Shown: positions 1 to 5,638 of the stretch, one piece after another
How positions within the stretch are numbered: the stretch's first letter is position 1
How the letters are laid out: each line of letters opens with the position of its first letter
Source of the DNA: an uncultured bacterium
GTDB taxonomy: Bacteria; Patescibacteriota; Minisyncoccia; Phycocordibacterales; Phycocordibacteraceae
Assembly: GCA_943914435.1 (NCBI GenBank)
Contig: CALUBY010000025.1
Coordinates: 1-9,914 of the forward strand
DNA: 9,914 bases
Direction: 5' to 3'
The notes under the pieces: generated by a model
Database searches by the model: none
What the model was told of the DNA's origin: nothing
The model's input: the letters and a program-made list of their open reading frames with translations, nothing else
Made by a program: the position numbers and the translations under genes

Positions 1-20
1 TTCGATTCCCCGTGAGGTCA
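1..20 (+). tRNA. Possible 3' end of a tRNA cut by the left edge
   Basis: The first bases read as a 7-base T-loop (TTCGATT, with the invariant TTC and A at the expected places), then CCCCG as the 3' half of a T-stem, TGAGGTC as a 7-base acceptor strand and A as discriminator. The next three bases are CAA, so no CCA would be encoded. A strong terminator follows immediately. The 5' part lies outside the window, so the T-stem and acceptor pairing cannot be tested and the anticodon is unknown. The same motif recurs in inverted and direct orientation within 210 bases, so this could instead be part of a repeat family or another structured RNA. Confidence 0.35.
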
Positions 21-27
21 CAAAATG

Positions 28-54
28 AAAAAGCCGCCTTCTGGGCGGCTTTTT
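28..54. terminator. Strong bidirectional intrinsic terminator
   Basis: The arms AAAAAGCCGCC (28-38) and GGCGGCTTTTT (44-54) enclose a 5-base loop. There is a T-run at 50-54 for plus-strand transcripts and another at 32-28 for minus-strand transcripts. It would end both the putative tRNA entering from the left and the transcript that runs leftwards out of truB through 262-63. Confidence 0.8.
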
Positions 55-103
55 CATGTTGTGACCTCAAGCAGCTTTGGGAAAGCTGCGTCGGGGAATC
101 GAA

Positions 104-262
104 AACCGTACCAGCACGAAATCGAGCATTCTTATGCGAAGATGTCGTCGGTACGGTGTACTGATCCTGTAAGGATCGATAGCGTACTCGCGTACCCCGT
201 GAGGTCATTACGGTAGCTTTGCGGAAGCTGGATCAAGAAAGTTGTTACGCAGCCTTAATTTC
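104..262. other. Structured non-coding stretch downstream of truB
   Basis: I found no credible coding frame here. Hairpins are dense: 105-112 with 150-157 (8 bp, exact), enclosing 117-123 with 141-147 (one mismatch) and 126-129 with 134-137; 163-168 with 172-177 (6 bp, loop GTA); and 215-219 with 225-229. The bases 63-69 (GACCTCA) also pair exactly with 200-206. On the minus strand this stretch follows the truB stop and runs into the terminator at 54-28, so it would be a structured truB 3' UTR or a separate small RNA of about 150 to 200 bases. It matches no RNA family I can recognise; tmRNA, SRP RNA and RNase P signatures were not seen. Confidence 0.3.
195..207 (+). repeat. Direct 13-base copy of the putative tRNA 3' end
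   Basis: The sequence CCCCGTGAGGTCA at 195-207 is identical to 8-20, the putative T-stem and acceptor strand. The bases before it differ (GCGTA instead of TTCGATT), so this copy cannot form a normal T-arm. Direct copies of a tRNA 3' end are what integration of a mobile element leaves behind, but only 174 bases separate the two and no integrase is present. Confidence 0.7.
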
Positions 263-1081
263 CTAGCGATACCGCTTCCTCCAAAACCCCAAAGGGCCGA
301 GTGTTTGATATTTGCCTATGCGTGTACGGTGTATTGAAAGCGCCATTCCTTTGGTGTCGAGTACGCAAGCAATACGGTTTGCAAGGGTGCGCATGTAGGT
401 CCCCGAAGCACAGGTGACACGAATCTTTGCGAGTGTGAACGACCGCTCAGGCATTGTTGCAAACACGGTATCCCATGCGTCGCGTATCTCATCCTGTCGA
501 AAGTCTGCACCCAGGACCTTTCTCGGATCATTTGACGTTGGCACAAGAGAAAGCGTGCTTGCAATCCGTTTTTGAAGCTCGCTTTTTAAGATGAGCGAGG
601 TCTCAATCAAATGGATTTGATACACCGTCTCTGTATGGGTAGGAATCTCGATAGTGCTGAGGGTCCCCTCAAGTGCGTATTGAAAAAGAGGTTTTCCGTG
701 TATGGTTTTTGATGAATAGATGGGATAAGGGACTGTGTGTGTTCCTTTAACGGAGGAGAGTGCAAGAGAAACCCTATCTCCACTCGTCTCTTTGTTTGAA
801 TACGCGGGCAGCCCAAGGATGTCTCCCGTGTCGGTTTCAATATCGAGCAGTACTTCAACTTCATACTCTTTATCAAGTCCTTGGTACTGCTTTGCCTTTT
901 TGCACTCGTCACCCAGTACCACAAGAAGAAGCCCTGTTGCCATAGGATCAAGTCGACCCGCGTAGCTGGCGGGCACGTCAGTGTATTCAGGATGTGCTTT
1001 CTTCCAGGTCTCTATCGCTTCAAGGGGTGTAATGCCTACTTCTTTTGTGAGTACGACATAGGGCGGTGGGGAAGGCGTCAT
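263..1081 (-). CDS. truB: tRNA pseudouridine(55) synthase TruB
   Basis: TruB converts uridine 55 in the T-loop of tRNAs to pseudouridine. The catalytic motif is clear: YAGRLDPMATGLL, with Asp45 as the nucleophile counted from the ATG. Further family blocks are KEYEVEVLLDIETDTGD, a PYPIYSSKTIHGK block and, near the C-terminus, SGTYMRTLANRIA. The N-terminal block, usually like LDKPxGxTS, is degenerate here (VLTKEVGITP). At 272 residues it is shorter than the roughly 300 of well-studied TruB proteins and seems to stop after the catalytic domain, with no room for a C-terminal PUA-like domain. The frame is also open from a TTG at 1090, three codons upstream; I chose the ATG at 1081. Neither start has a convincing Shine-Dalgarno sequence. 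The stop is TAG. The gene lies alone between the terminator of the upstream orphan gene and the structured 3' region. Confidence 0.93.
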   Translation of the reverse strand: MTPSPPPYVVLTKEVGITPLEAIETWKKAHPEYTDVPASYAGRLDPMATGLLLVVLGDECKKAKQYQGLDKEYEVEVLLDIETDTGDILGLPAYSNKETSGDRVSLALSSVKGTHTVPYPIYSSKTIHGKPLFQYALEGTLSTIEIPTHTETVYQIHLIETSLILKSELQKRIASTLSLVPTSNDPRKVLGADFRQDEIRDAWDTVFATMPERSFTLAKIRVTCASGTYMRTLANRIACVLDTKGMALSIHRTRIGKYQTLGPLGFWRKRYR

Positions 1082-1120
1082 TAGGCTCAATGGTATGCGA
1101 ATAGAAGGAAAATAGAAACC

Positions 1121-1145
1121 GCCCGGTCGCAGAATGCGGCCGGGC
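1121..1145 (-). terminator. Hairpin terminator after the 94-residue gene
   Basis: GCCCGG (1121-1126) pairs with CCGGGC (1140-1145), and inside it CGCA (1128-1131) pairs with TGCG (1135-1138) around a GAA loop. On the minus strand the hairpin lies 13 bases past the stop of the 94-residue gene and is followed by a weak, interrupted T-rich stretch (GGTTTCTATTTTCC). The stem is strong and the tail poor, so some read-through into truB is possible. Confidence 0.6.
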
Positions 1146-1158
1146 AGCTGGGGGTGGT

Positions 1159-1443
1159 TCAGCAGATCATAATTTCTTTGAATCCAAAGTGGGTCTTCAT
1201 GTCCGTTAGGAGACGGAACGCCTGCCTCCGTAAGCCGTCGGAGCTGGCTACGATAACCGGACGCTCGAGCGTAAGAAGACCGTCTTTGTCTTCCCCGGAC
1301 CTGTCGTTTTTATGCTGCCACAAGAATGAATCGATTTGTTCTTGTGTAACCCCTTTTCTTCTAACAATGGTTTTCATTGTGACTGGCGCACCCTCCTTCG
1401 GATAACTCTTAGGAGGGCACTTCTGTATAATCGCATCACACAT
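1159..1443 (-). CDS. Hypothetical protein, 94 residues
   Basis: I do not recognise this protein. It is soluble and mixed-charge, with no membrane segment or signal peptide. The N-terminus contains two cysteines (MCDAIIQKCPPK) and the last residue is also Cys. The middle is basic and hydrophilic (QHKNDRSGEDKDG), followed by a short hydrophobic strand (RPVIVASSDGLRRQA). I believe it is a real gene because the ATG at 1443 has AAGGA 8 to 9 bases upstream, a perfect TATAAT lies about 60 bases upstream, and a stable hairpin follows the TGA stop. An internal ATG at 1380 (Met22) has AAGGAGG 14 bases upstream and could start a 73-residue form. It appears to be its own transcription unit between yqeY and truB. 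Confidence 0.7.
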   Translation of the reverse strand: MCDAIIQKCPPKSYPKEGAPVTMKTIVRRKGVTQEQIDSFLWQHKNDRSGEDKDGLLTLERPVIVASSDGLRRQAFRLLTDMKTHFGFKEIMIC

Positions 1444-1503
1444 GAGTGAAATCCTTCATTTCTCGTGAATGAATAGACCCCACCATCACCAAACTCCAGA
1501 TGG

Positions 1504-1509
1504 ATTATA
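1504..1509 (-). promoter_or_regulatory. Promoter -10 box of the 94-residue gene
   Basis: A perfect TATAAT lies on the minus strand at 1509-1504. Transcription would begin near 1497, giving a leader of about 54 bases that carries the AAGGA ribosome site. The spaced -35 position falls in the T-run of the preceding terminator and does not resemble TTGACA. Confidence 0.5.
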
Positions 1510-1521
1510 CCTTGATTATTT

Positions 1522-1552
1522 TAAAAAAGAACCCGCCGGAGAAGTGGCGGGC
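1522..1552 (-). terminator. Intrinsic terminator of the radC-yqeY unit
   Basis: CCCGCC (1532-1537) pairs with GGCGGG (1546-1551). On the minus strand the stem is followed by TTCTTTTTTAAAA, a proper T-tract at about 1528-1523. It lies about 35 bases beyond the yqeY stop. Confidence 0.85.
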
Positions 1553-1586
1553 TCATACTTTGTTATACGCGCGAAAAGGGAAGTTA

Positions 1587-2042
1587 TTACGCTAGAAGGG
1601 TATCGATGACCGCCTTTACATCCGCGCCATCAGCACGACCCTTCAGTTCCTGCATCACGGCACCCGTGAAGCGCCCCGCATCCTTCTTCTCGGTAATGCC
1701 GAGTTCTAGCATTTTTGCCCGCACCACTACTTCAATCTCTTCCTTAGAAAGCTGTTCAGGAAGGAACGAATTAATAACCTCAAGTTCTTCCTTCTCCGGA
1801 ATAGATAGTTCTGGGCGACCCGCAGCGTCAAACTGTTCAATGGAATCTTTTCGCTGATTGCTAGCGCGCTTTAGTACGGCGAGTGCTTCCTCATCGGTAA
1901 GAAAATCATCAGGCTTGCGCTTCTTTGCAACAACCTCATTTGTCATCATGGTCACTAGAGAACGAAGGGTGCGGAGTCGTACTTCGTCTTTGGCGCGAAG
2001 CGCGTCAGGAATACTCGTCTTTAGGGTCTGGTGAATAGTCAT
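1587..2042 (-). CDS. yqeY: GatB/YqeY domain-containing protein
   Basis: This is a small YqeY-family protein of 151 residues, the usual length. It has the helical N-terminal part (ALRAKDEVRLRTLRSL, then NEVVAKKRKPDDFLTDEEAL), the KRASNQRKDSIEQFDAAGR segment and the PEQLSKEEIE motif. The C-terminal GatB-like tail contains GRFTGAVMQELKGRADGADV. The C-terminal half is related to the tRNA-binding tail of the GatB amidotransferase subunit, so a tRNA-linked role is often assumed, but the function of the free protein is not established. The ATG at 2042 has no Shine-Dalgarno sequence; a TGGTACGAT extended -10-like element ends six bases before it, so it may have its own leaderless transcript as well as read-through from radC 43 bases upstream. 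The stop is TAA, followed by a good terminator. Confidence 0.92.
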   Translation of the reverse strand: MTIHQTLKTSIPDALRAKDEVRLRTLRSLVTMMTNEVVAKKRKPDDFLTDEEALAVLKRASNQRKDSIEQFDAAGRPELSIPEKEELEVINSFLPEQLSKEEIEVVVRAKMLELGITEKKDAGRFTGAVMQELKGRADGADVKAVIDTLLA

Positions 2043-2048
2043 AGATAA

Positions 2049-2057
2049 ATCGTACCA
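2049..2057 (-). promoter_or_regulatory. Candidate extended -10 promoter of yqeY
   Basis: On the minus strand TGGTACGAT (2057-2049) ends six bases before the yqeY ATG, so transcription would begin at or next to the start codon. TACGAT matches the -10 consensus at four of six positions, and the TG is placed for an extended -10. No -35 is recognisable. The spacing equals that seen before dnaB. Confidence 0.35.
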
Positions 2058-2085
2058 CTGCTACAGGCAGGAAGGGAATAGGTGT

Positions 2086-2835
2086 CTAGGCTGTGGTGTA
2101 GGAAGCGGGTACGCTCTTGTATGAATCCTTAGTCACAATGACGTGATCTATGAGCTCGATGCCAAGGAGACGGCCGGCAGCAATAATTTGCTCGGTTACC
2201 AGCATATCCTCGGGAGAAGCTTCTGCGTCACCCGCAGGATGATTGTGTACGAGGATTACAGCCGCAACGGCGTGTTCTATAGCGGGTCTAAAGACTTCTC
2301 GAGGGTGAACCAGGCTTGCATCAATAGTGCCGATGGAAAGAACTTCATCGTGCACTACCTTATAGCGGGTGTTTAGATACAGGCCTCGCAAATGCTCTTT
2401 TGAAAGCGTTCGCATATCGCGTACGTGTTCAAACACATCAAGAGCGGTTCGTATAACCGGAAGAGCTACCGGGTTCCTTTGATAAAAACGTCGCCCCAAC
2501 TCTCCTGCAGCAACAATGCGCTCGGCTTTCCCAAGAGGAATGCCTATCTCGCGGACTAATCGCTTCGGGTCACGCTCTTCAAGAATGGAGCGATCGCCAT
2601 ATTCACGGCTGATACGTGTTGCCATAGAAAGCACGTCTTCTCGAGCAGTACCTACGGATAAAAGAATGGCGATAAGCTCAGGCGTTGAAAGGGCGAGCGG
2701 ACCTTCTGTGTGCAGTCGTTCACGCGGGCGGGCTTCTTCTGGTATGTCACGAAAAGCGAGTACATACGCCCGCTCGCCTGCCGTTACAAGAGGGAGGGTA
2801 GGGGAGGTCTTGTAAGGTGCAGGCGGGAGGGTCAT
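2086..2835 (-). CDS. radC: RadC family (UPF0758) JAB/MPN-domain protein
   Basis: The protein has 249 residues, slightly longer than typical RadC. The N-terminal half contains the RadC-specific region (RERLHTEGPLALSTPELIAI, then a helix-hairpin-helix-like EIGIPLGKAERIVAAGELGRR). The C-terminal half is a JAMM/MPN domain with an intact zinc motif: His197-Asn-His199-Pro-Ala-Gly-Asp, followed by Ser207 and Asp210. In other JAMM proteins this site binds zinc and cleaves peptide or isopeptide bonds. The family was named for DNA repair, but that role is disputed and the substrate is unknown. The ATG at 2835 has no Shine-Dalgarno sequence. The gene is divergent from the ATPase and heads the minus-strand unit with yqeY. 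The first 20 or so residues (rich in Pro and Thr) are poorly conserved, so a later start is possible. Confidence 0.93.
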   Translation of the reverse strand: MTLPPAPYKTSPTLPLVTAGERAYVLAFRDIPEEARPRERLHTEGPLALSTPELIAILLSVGTAREDVLSMATRISREYGDRSILEERDPKRLVREIGIPLGKAERIVAAGELGRRFYQRNPVALPVIRTALDVFEHVRDMRTLSKEHLRGLYLNTRYKVVHDEVLSIGTIDASLVHPREVFRPAIEHAVAAVILVHNHPAGDAEASPEDMLVTEQIIAAGRLLGIELIDHVIVTKDSYKSVPASYTTA

Positions 2836-2899
2836 ATGTTCACGCTACGACCTTTTTGCAACGGACACGAATGAATAATCCCCAGGAAACTTTATCAAT

Positions 2900-2905
2900 A
2901 TTTTA
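2900..2905 (-). promoter_or_regulatory. Candidate -10 box for radC
   Basis: TAAAAT on the minus strand (2905-2900) matches five of six consensus bases in the AT-rich middle of the divergent region. It would give a leader of about 58 bases. TTGCGT lies upstream but 21 bases away, which is too far for a normal -35, so support is weak. Confidence 0.25.
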
Positions 2906-2944
2906 TCTCGGGATAGCGAGGAGGGTACGCAAGACCGCCTCAGG

Positions 2945-2950
2945 TATACT
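2945..2950 (+). promoter_or_regulatory. -10 box placed for a leaderless ATPase mRNA
   Basis: TATACT (five of six consensus bases) ends nine bases before the ATPase ATG. With a normal start about seven bases downstream of the box, the mRNA would begin near 2957 and leave only about three untranslated bases. No Shine-Dalgarno sequence lies between. The -35 region is not recognisable; a GAGG/CCTC pair (2921-2924 with 2938-2941) could form a small hairpin just upstream. Confidence 0.5.
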
Positions 2951-2959
2951 TAGTCTCAC

Positions 2960-5629
2960 ATGAAAGAACACCAGGCGTGGCATGCGCTTTCCGTCGCAGC
3001 CGTAGGAGAAGCAGCAGAAACCCACCTAACTGAGGGGCTTACATTTGAAGAGGCGAAAGCGCGTCTCTTGAAAGGACGTAATAGTCTCCCTGAACCTGAG
3101 CGGGATGGCTTTTTCACAAAGCTCTTCGCTCAGTTCACGAGTCCCATCACCTTGGTGCTTGTGGTGGCGGTGATTGCAACGTTTTTCCTAAATCATCTAA
3201 CAGACGCGCTCGTTATCTTGGCGGCGCTCATGGTGAACGTGGTGATGGGTATGGTGCAGGAAGGGAGAGCCTCAAAGGCATTTGAAGCCCTTAAGAAAGG
3301 AGAGGCGCGCTTTGCGGTTGTTACGCGTGATGGACAACCGGTAAAGGTTTCTGCGGAAGAACTCGTTATTGGAGACGTTGTGGTGCTTTCAACGGGTAAC
3401 GCGGTGCCCGCTGACATTCGTCTTATTGAAGTGCACGGACTTTCGGTGAACGAGTCGGCACTCTCGGGTGAATGGATGGCGGTAGAAAAAAACACCTCTG
3501 AGGTTACGGAAGAAGCGCCTCTCGTTGAACGCGCGGGCATGGTGTACGCTGGCACGCTTATTGCAGCGGGTGCCGGAAAGGGTATTGTCGTTGCTGTTGG
3601 TTCAGACACAGAACTTGGAAAGATTGCGCTTGAGCTTGGAAAGAAAGACGAGTCAGTGACTCCTTTGATGCGTGACATACAGCAGGTAGCTCGTTTGATA
3701 CTCATTGCGGTCTCGGTGGTTATTGTGGGCATCATCTCGCTCGGTCTTTTGCGCGGACTCCCGCTTGAAGAGACCCTTCTGACGGCTATTGCCCTTGCGG
3801 TGGCGTCGGTACCAGAAGGACTTCCTGCAGCGGTAACGGTGGTGCTTGCGCTTGGTATGGAGCGGATTATGAAGAGCGGCGGGCTTGTGCGAAATCTTCT
3901 TGCTGCAGAAACGCTTGGAACGACGAGCATTATTCTTACTGACAAAACAGGCACCCTTACGGAAGGAAGAATGGCGCTCGAGATGTTTGTGGGCCGATCA
4001 AGCTCAGTGAGTGAGCCGCTTGAGCCTGAGTCCATACGACTGCTGACGGGTGCGGTGCTTGCCAGTAACGCGTACGTGGAAGAGCGTCCTGACGCCACTG
4101 AAGGAGAGAAGGAAGTGGTGCATGGGCGCCCTATTGAGACGGCTATCGTTGAATCAGGTCTCAAGCACAGCATCAGGCAGCATTACCTCATGCGAGAACA
4201 TGCTCGTCTTGATGAGCTTCACTTTGACTCATCCCGTCGATTTGGCGGCATGCTTGTTAAGGAAGAAGGGAAGGGGGTTGCGTATGTAACGGGTGCACCT
4301 GAGCTGTTTCTTTCTTCACTCAAGAATGTAACGCACGAGGACGGGACGGTGCACGCACTCTCTGACGAAGGCCTTTCTCATTTTGAAAAAGCCCTGTCTG
4401 CGGCCGCCGCAAGCGGCAAGCGTGTTATTGCGGTAGCGAGTATCCCCGCACCGGAGGGTCGGTTCCCGACTGAGGCGAATCTGCCTGCGTTCCTCGAGAC
4501 TGGTTCATTACTCGGGCTTCTTGTATTCTCTGACGTTATTCGCCCTGAAGCGAAAGAGTCTATACGTGCCATGCATGAGGCGGGTGCGCGCGTGATTATG
4601 CTTACCGGAGACAATCCGGAAACGGCTCTTTCTATTGCACGTACTGTTGGTATCGCTCTTACATCCGAAGAGCGAGCATATACCGGAACCGAGCTCGCGG
4701 CACTCACTGATGATGAGCTTCTTGAGGTGCTTCGTGCTCACACGGTTTTCTCTCGCGTGACTCCTGCTGAGAAGCTTCGTATCGCACAGGTACTTAAGAA
4801 TGCCGGAGAAATTATTGCCATGACCGGAGACGGCGTGAACGATGCGCCGGCACTTCGTGCGGCTGCTATTGGTATTGCACTTGGGTCCGGTACGGATGTT
4901 GCTAAGGAGGCTTCTGATTTGGTGCTTCTTCGAAATGGTTTCTCGGTTATTACTGCAGCGATTCGAGAGGGCAGAAGGCTCCGTGACAACTTCAAGAAAA
5001 TATTCGCGTACATGCTCTCTACTAACTTTAGTGAGGTGTCGCTCATTGCGTTCTCTCTTATAATCGGGTCTCCGCTTCCCATACTTCCAACACAGATTCT
5101 GTGGGCAAACCTGATACAGGGCGGCTTTATGAACTTTGCCTTTGCGTTTGAGCCACTCTATCCGGATGCTATGAAGCGCAGTCCCAAAGACCAGGAGACT
5201 TCGCGTGTGCTCTCACCAAAGCTTATGCAGCTTATTGGTATTGTGGGTGCCATAACCTCACTCACGCTTATTGCGGTCTATTCGTATCTTATTCATTTCA
5301 CGAGCTTTACTCTTGGCGAGGTTCAAACCTTGATGTTCGCTGCCGTCTCCATTAACTGCATCTTTATGGCGTTCTCGATGAAGAGCTTCAGTACTCCGCT
5401 GTGGAAACTGCCGCTGTTCTCAAACATGTTCCTGCTTGTTTCGCTCATTGCCTCCGCAACACTCCTCCTTGCGGCGCTCTATGTGCCGATGCTGCAGCAG
5501 CTTATTCATGTGTCGCCGCCAACCCTTCTTCAGGTCAATATGCTCGTTGGTTTTGGGCTTTTGAATCTTGCAACTATTGAGCTCGCAAAGTGGTTTGTGT
5601 TTATTCGTCCTTCAGTGCAGGTGCGGTAA
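2960..5629 (+). CDS. Cation-transporting P-type ATPase, P2 (Ca2+/SERCA-like) type
   Basis: This 889-residue inner-membrane ion pump has the normal length and order for a P2-type ATPase. It begins with the cation-ATPase N-terminal domain (WHALSV ... GLTFEEAKARLLKGRNSLPE). The phosphorylated Asp328 sits in DKTGTLTEG, PEGLP (from Pro285) marks M4, and the hinge motifs are TGDNPETA and TGDGVNDAP (622-630). Ten membrane segments are visible: two before the A domain, two around 240-310, and six after about residue 675. The A-domain TGES loop reads SGEW (169-172), keeping the catalytic Glu171. Of the residues that bind Ca2+ in SERCA, M4 Glu286 and M5 Asn689 and Glu692 are present, but the M6 motif NxxTD is N717-L-I-Q720-G721, lacking the Asp. 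The transported ion therefore cannot be assigned from this sequence. It is followed nine bases later by rmuC and probably co-transcribed with it. The start is likely leaderless. Confidence 0.95.
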   Translation: MKEHQAWHALSVAAVGEAAETHLTEGLTFEEAKARLLKGRNSLPEPERDGFFTKLFAQFTSPITLVLVVAVIATFFLNHLTDALVILAALMVNVVMGMVQEGRASKAFEALKKGEARFAVVTRDGQPVKVSAEELVIGDVVVLSTGNAVPADIRLIEVHGLSVNESALSGEWMAVEKNTSEVTEEAPLVERAGMVYAGTLIAAGAGKGIVVAVGSDTELGKIALELGKKDESVTPLMRDIQQVARLILIAVSVVIVGIISLGLLRGLPLEETLLTAIALAVASVPEGLPAAVTVVLALGMERIMKSGGLVRNLLAAETLGTTSIILTDKTGTLTEGRMALEMFVGRSSSVSEPLEPESIRLLTGAVLASNAYVEERPDATEGEKEVVHGRPIETAIVESGLKHSIRQHYLMREHARLDELHFDSSRRFGGMLVKEEGKGVAYVTGAPELFLSSLKNVTHEDGTVHALSDEGLSHFEKALSAAAASGKRVIAVASIPAPEGRFPTEANLPAFLETGSLLGLLVFSDVIRPEAKESIRAMHEAGARVIMLTGDNPETALSIARTVGIALTSEERAYTGTELAALTDDELLEVLRAHTVFSRVTPAEKLRIAQVLKNAGEIIAMTGDGVNDAPALRAAAIGIALGSGTDVAKEASDLVLLRNGFSVITAAIREGRRLRDNFKKIFAYMLSTNFSEVSLIAFSLIIGSPLPILPTQILWANLIQGGFMNFAFAFEPLYPDAMKRSPKDQETSRVLSPKLMQLIGIVGAITSLTLIAVYSYLIHFTSFTLGEVQTLMFAAVSINCIFMAFSMKSFSTPLWKLPLFSNMFLLVSLIASATLLLAALYVPMLQQLIHVSPPTLLQVNMLVGFGLLNLATIELAKWFVFIRPSVQVR

Positions 5630-5638
5630 CATAGGTGT

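Larger units (their letters stand above)
1..103. repeat. Nested inverted repeat able to fold as a three-way junction
   Basis: Positions 1-12 are exactly complementary to 92-103 (12 bp). Inside this, 13-23 pairs exactly with 59-69 (11 bp) and 25-38 with 44-57 (14 bp, loop 39-43). A second internal hairpin is formed by 71-78 with 82-89 (8 bp, loop GGG). Together these give an outer stem with two arms. Read another way, the motif at 1-24 returns on the minus strand at 103-58, interrupted by a 22-base hairpin insert (70-91). The pairings are directly visible; whether the structure acts as RNA, as a cruciform or as a relic of duplication is unknown. Confidence 0.8.

Noticed and set aside
63..207. 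Complete long tRNA between GACCTCA and TGAGGTCA, with a D-arm-like hairpin at 72-88
   Set aside because: The acceptor strands pair and CAGC/GCTG looks like a D-stem, but no anticodon stem forms and the bases before CCCCG (TCGCGTA) are not a T-loop with a matching stem.
25..216. Open frame of 63 codons on the plus strand
   Set aside because: It starts inside the terminator hairpin and runs through stacked inverted repeats. It has no ribosome site and looks non-coding.
1..262. tmRNA, SRP RNA or RNase P RNA
   Set aside because: I saw none of the diagnostic strings: no tmRNA 5' end or tag frame, no GGAAGG-type SRP loop and no GAGGAAAGTC of RNase P.
2143..2376. Plus-strand open frame within radC
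   Set aside because: It is antisense to the conserved JAMM domain and has no supporting signals.
3193..4173. Antisense open frame of 326 codons within the ATPase gene
   Set aside because: It is Ser/Thr/Pro-rich, lies wholly opposite strongly conserved ATPase motifs, and is typical of a codon-bias shadow.
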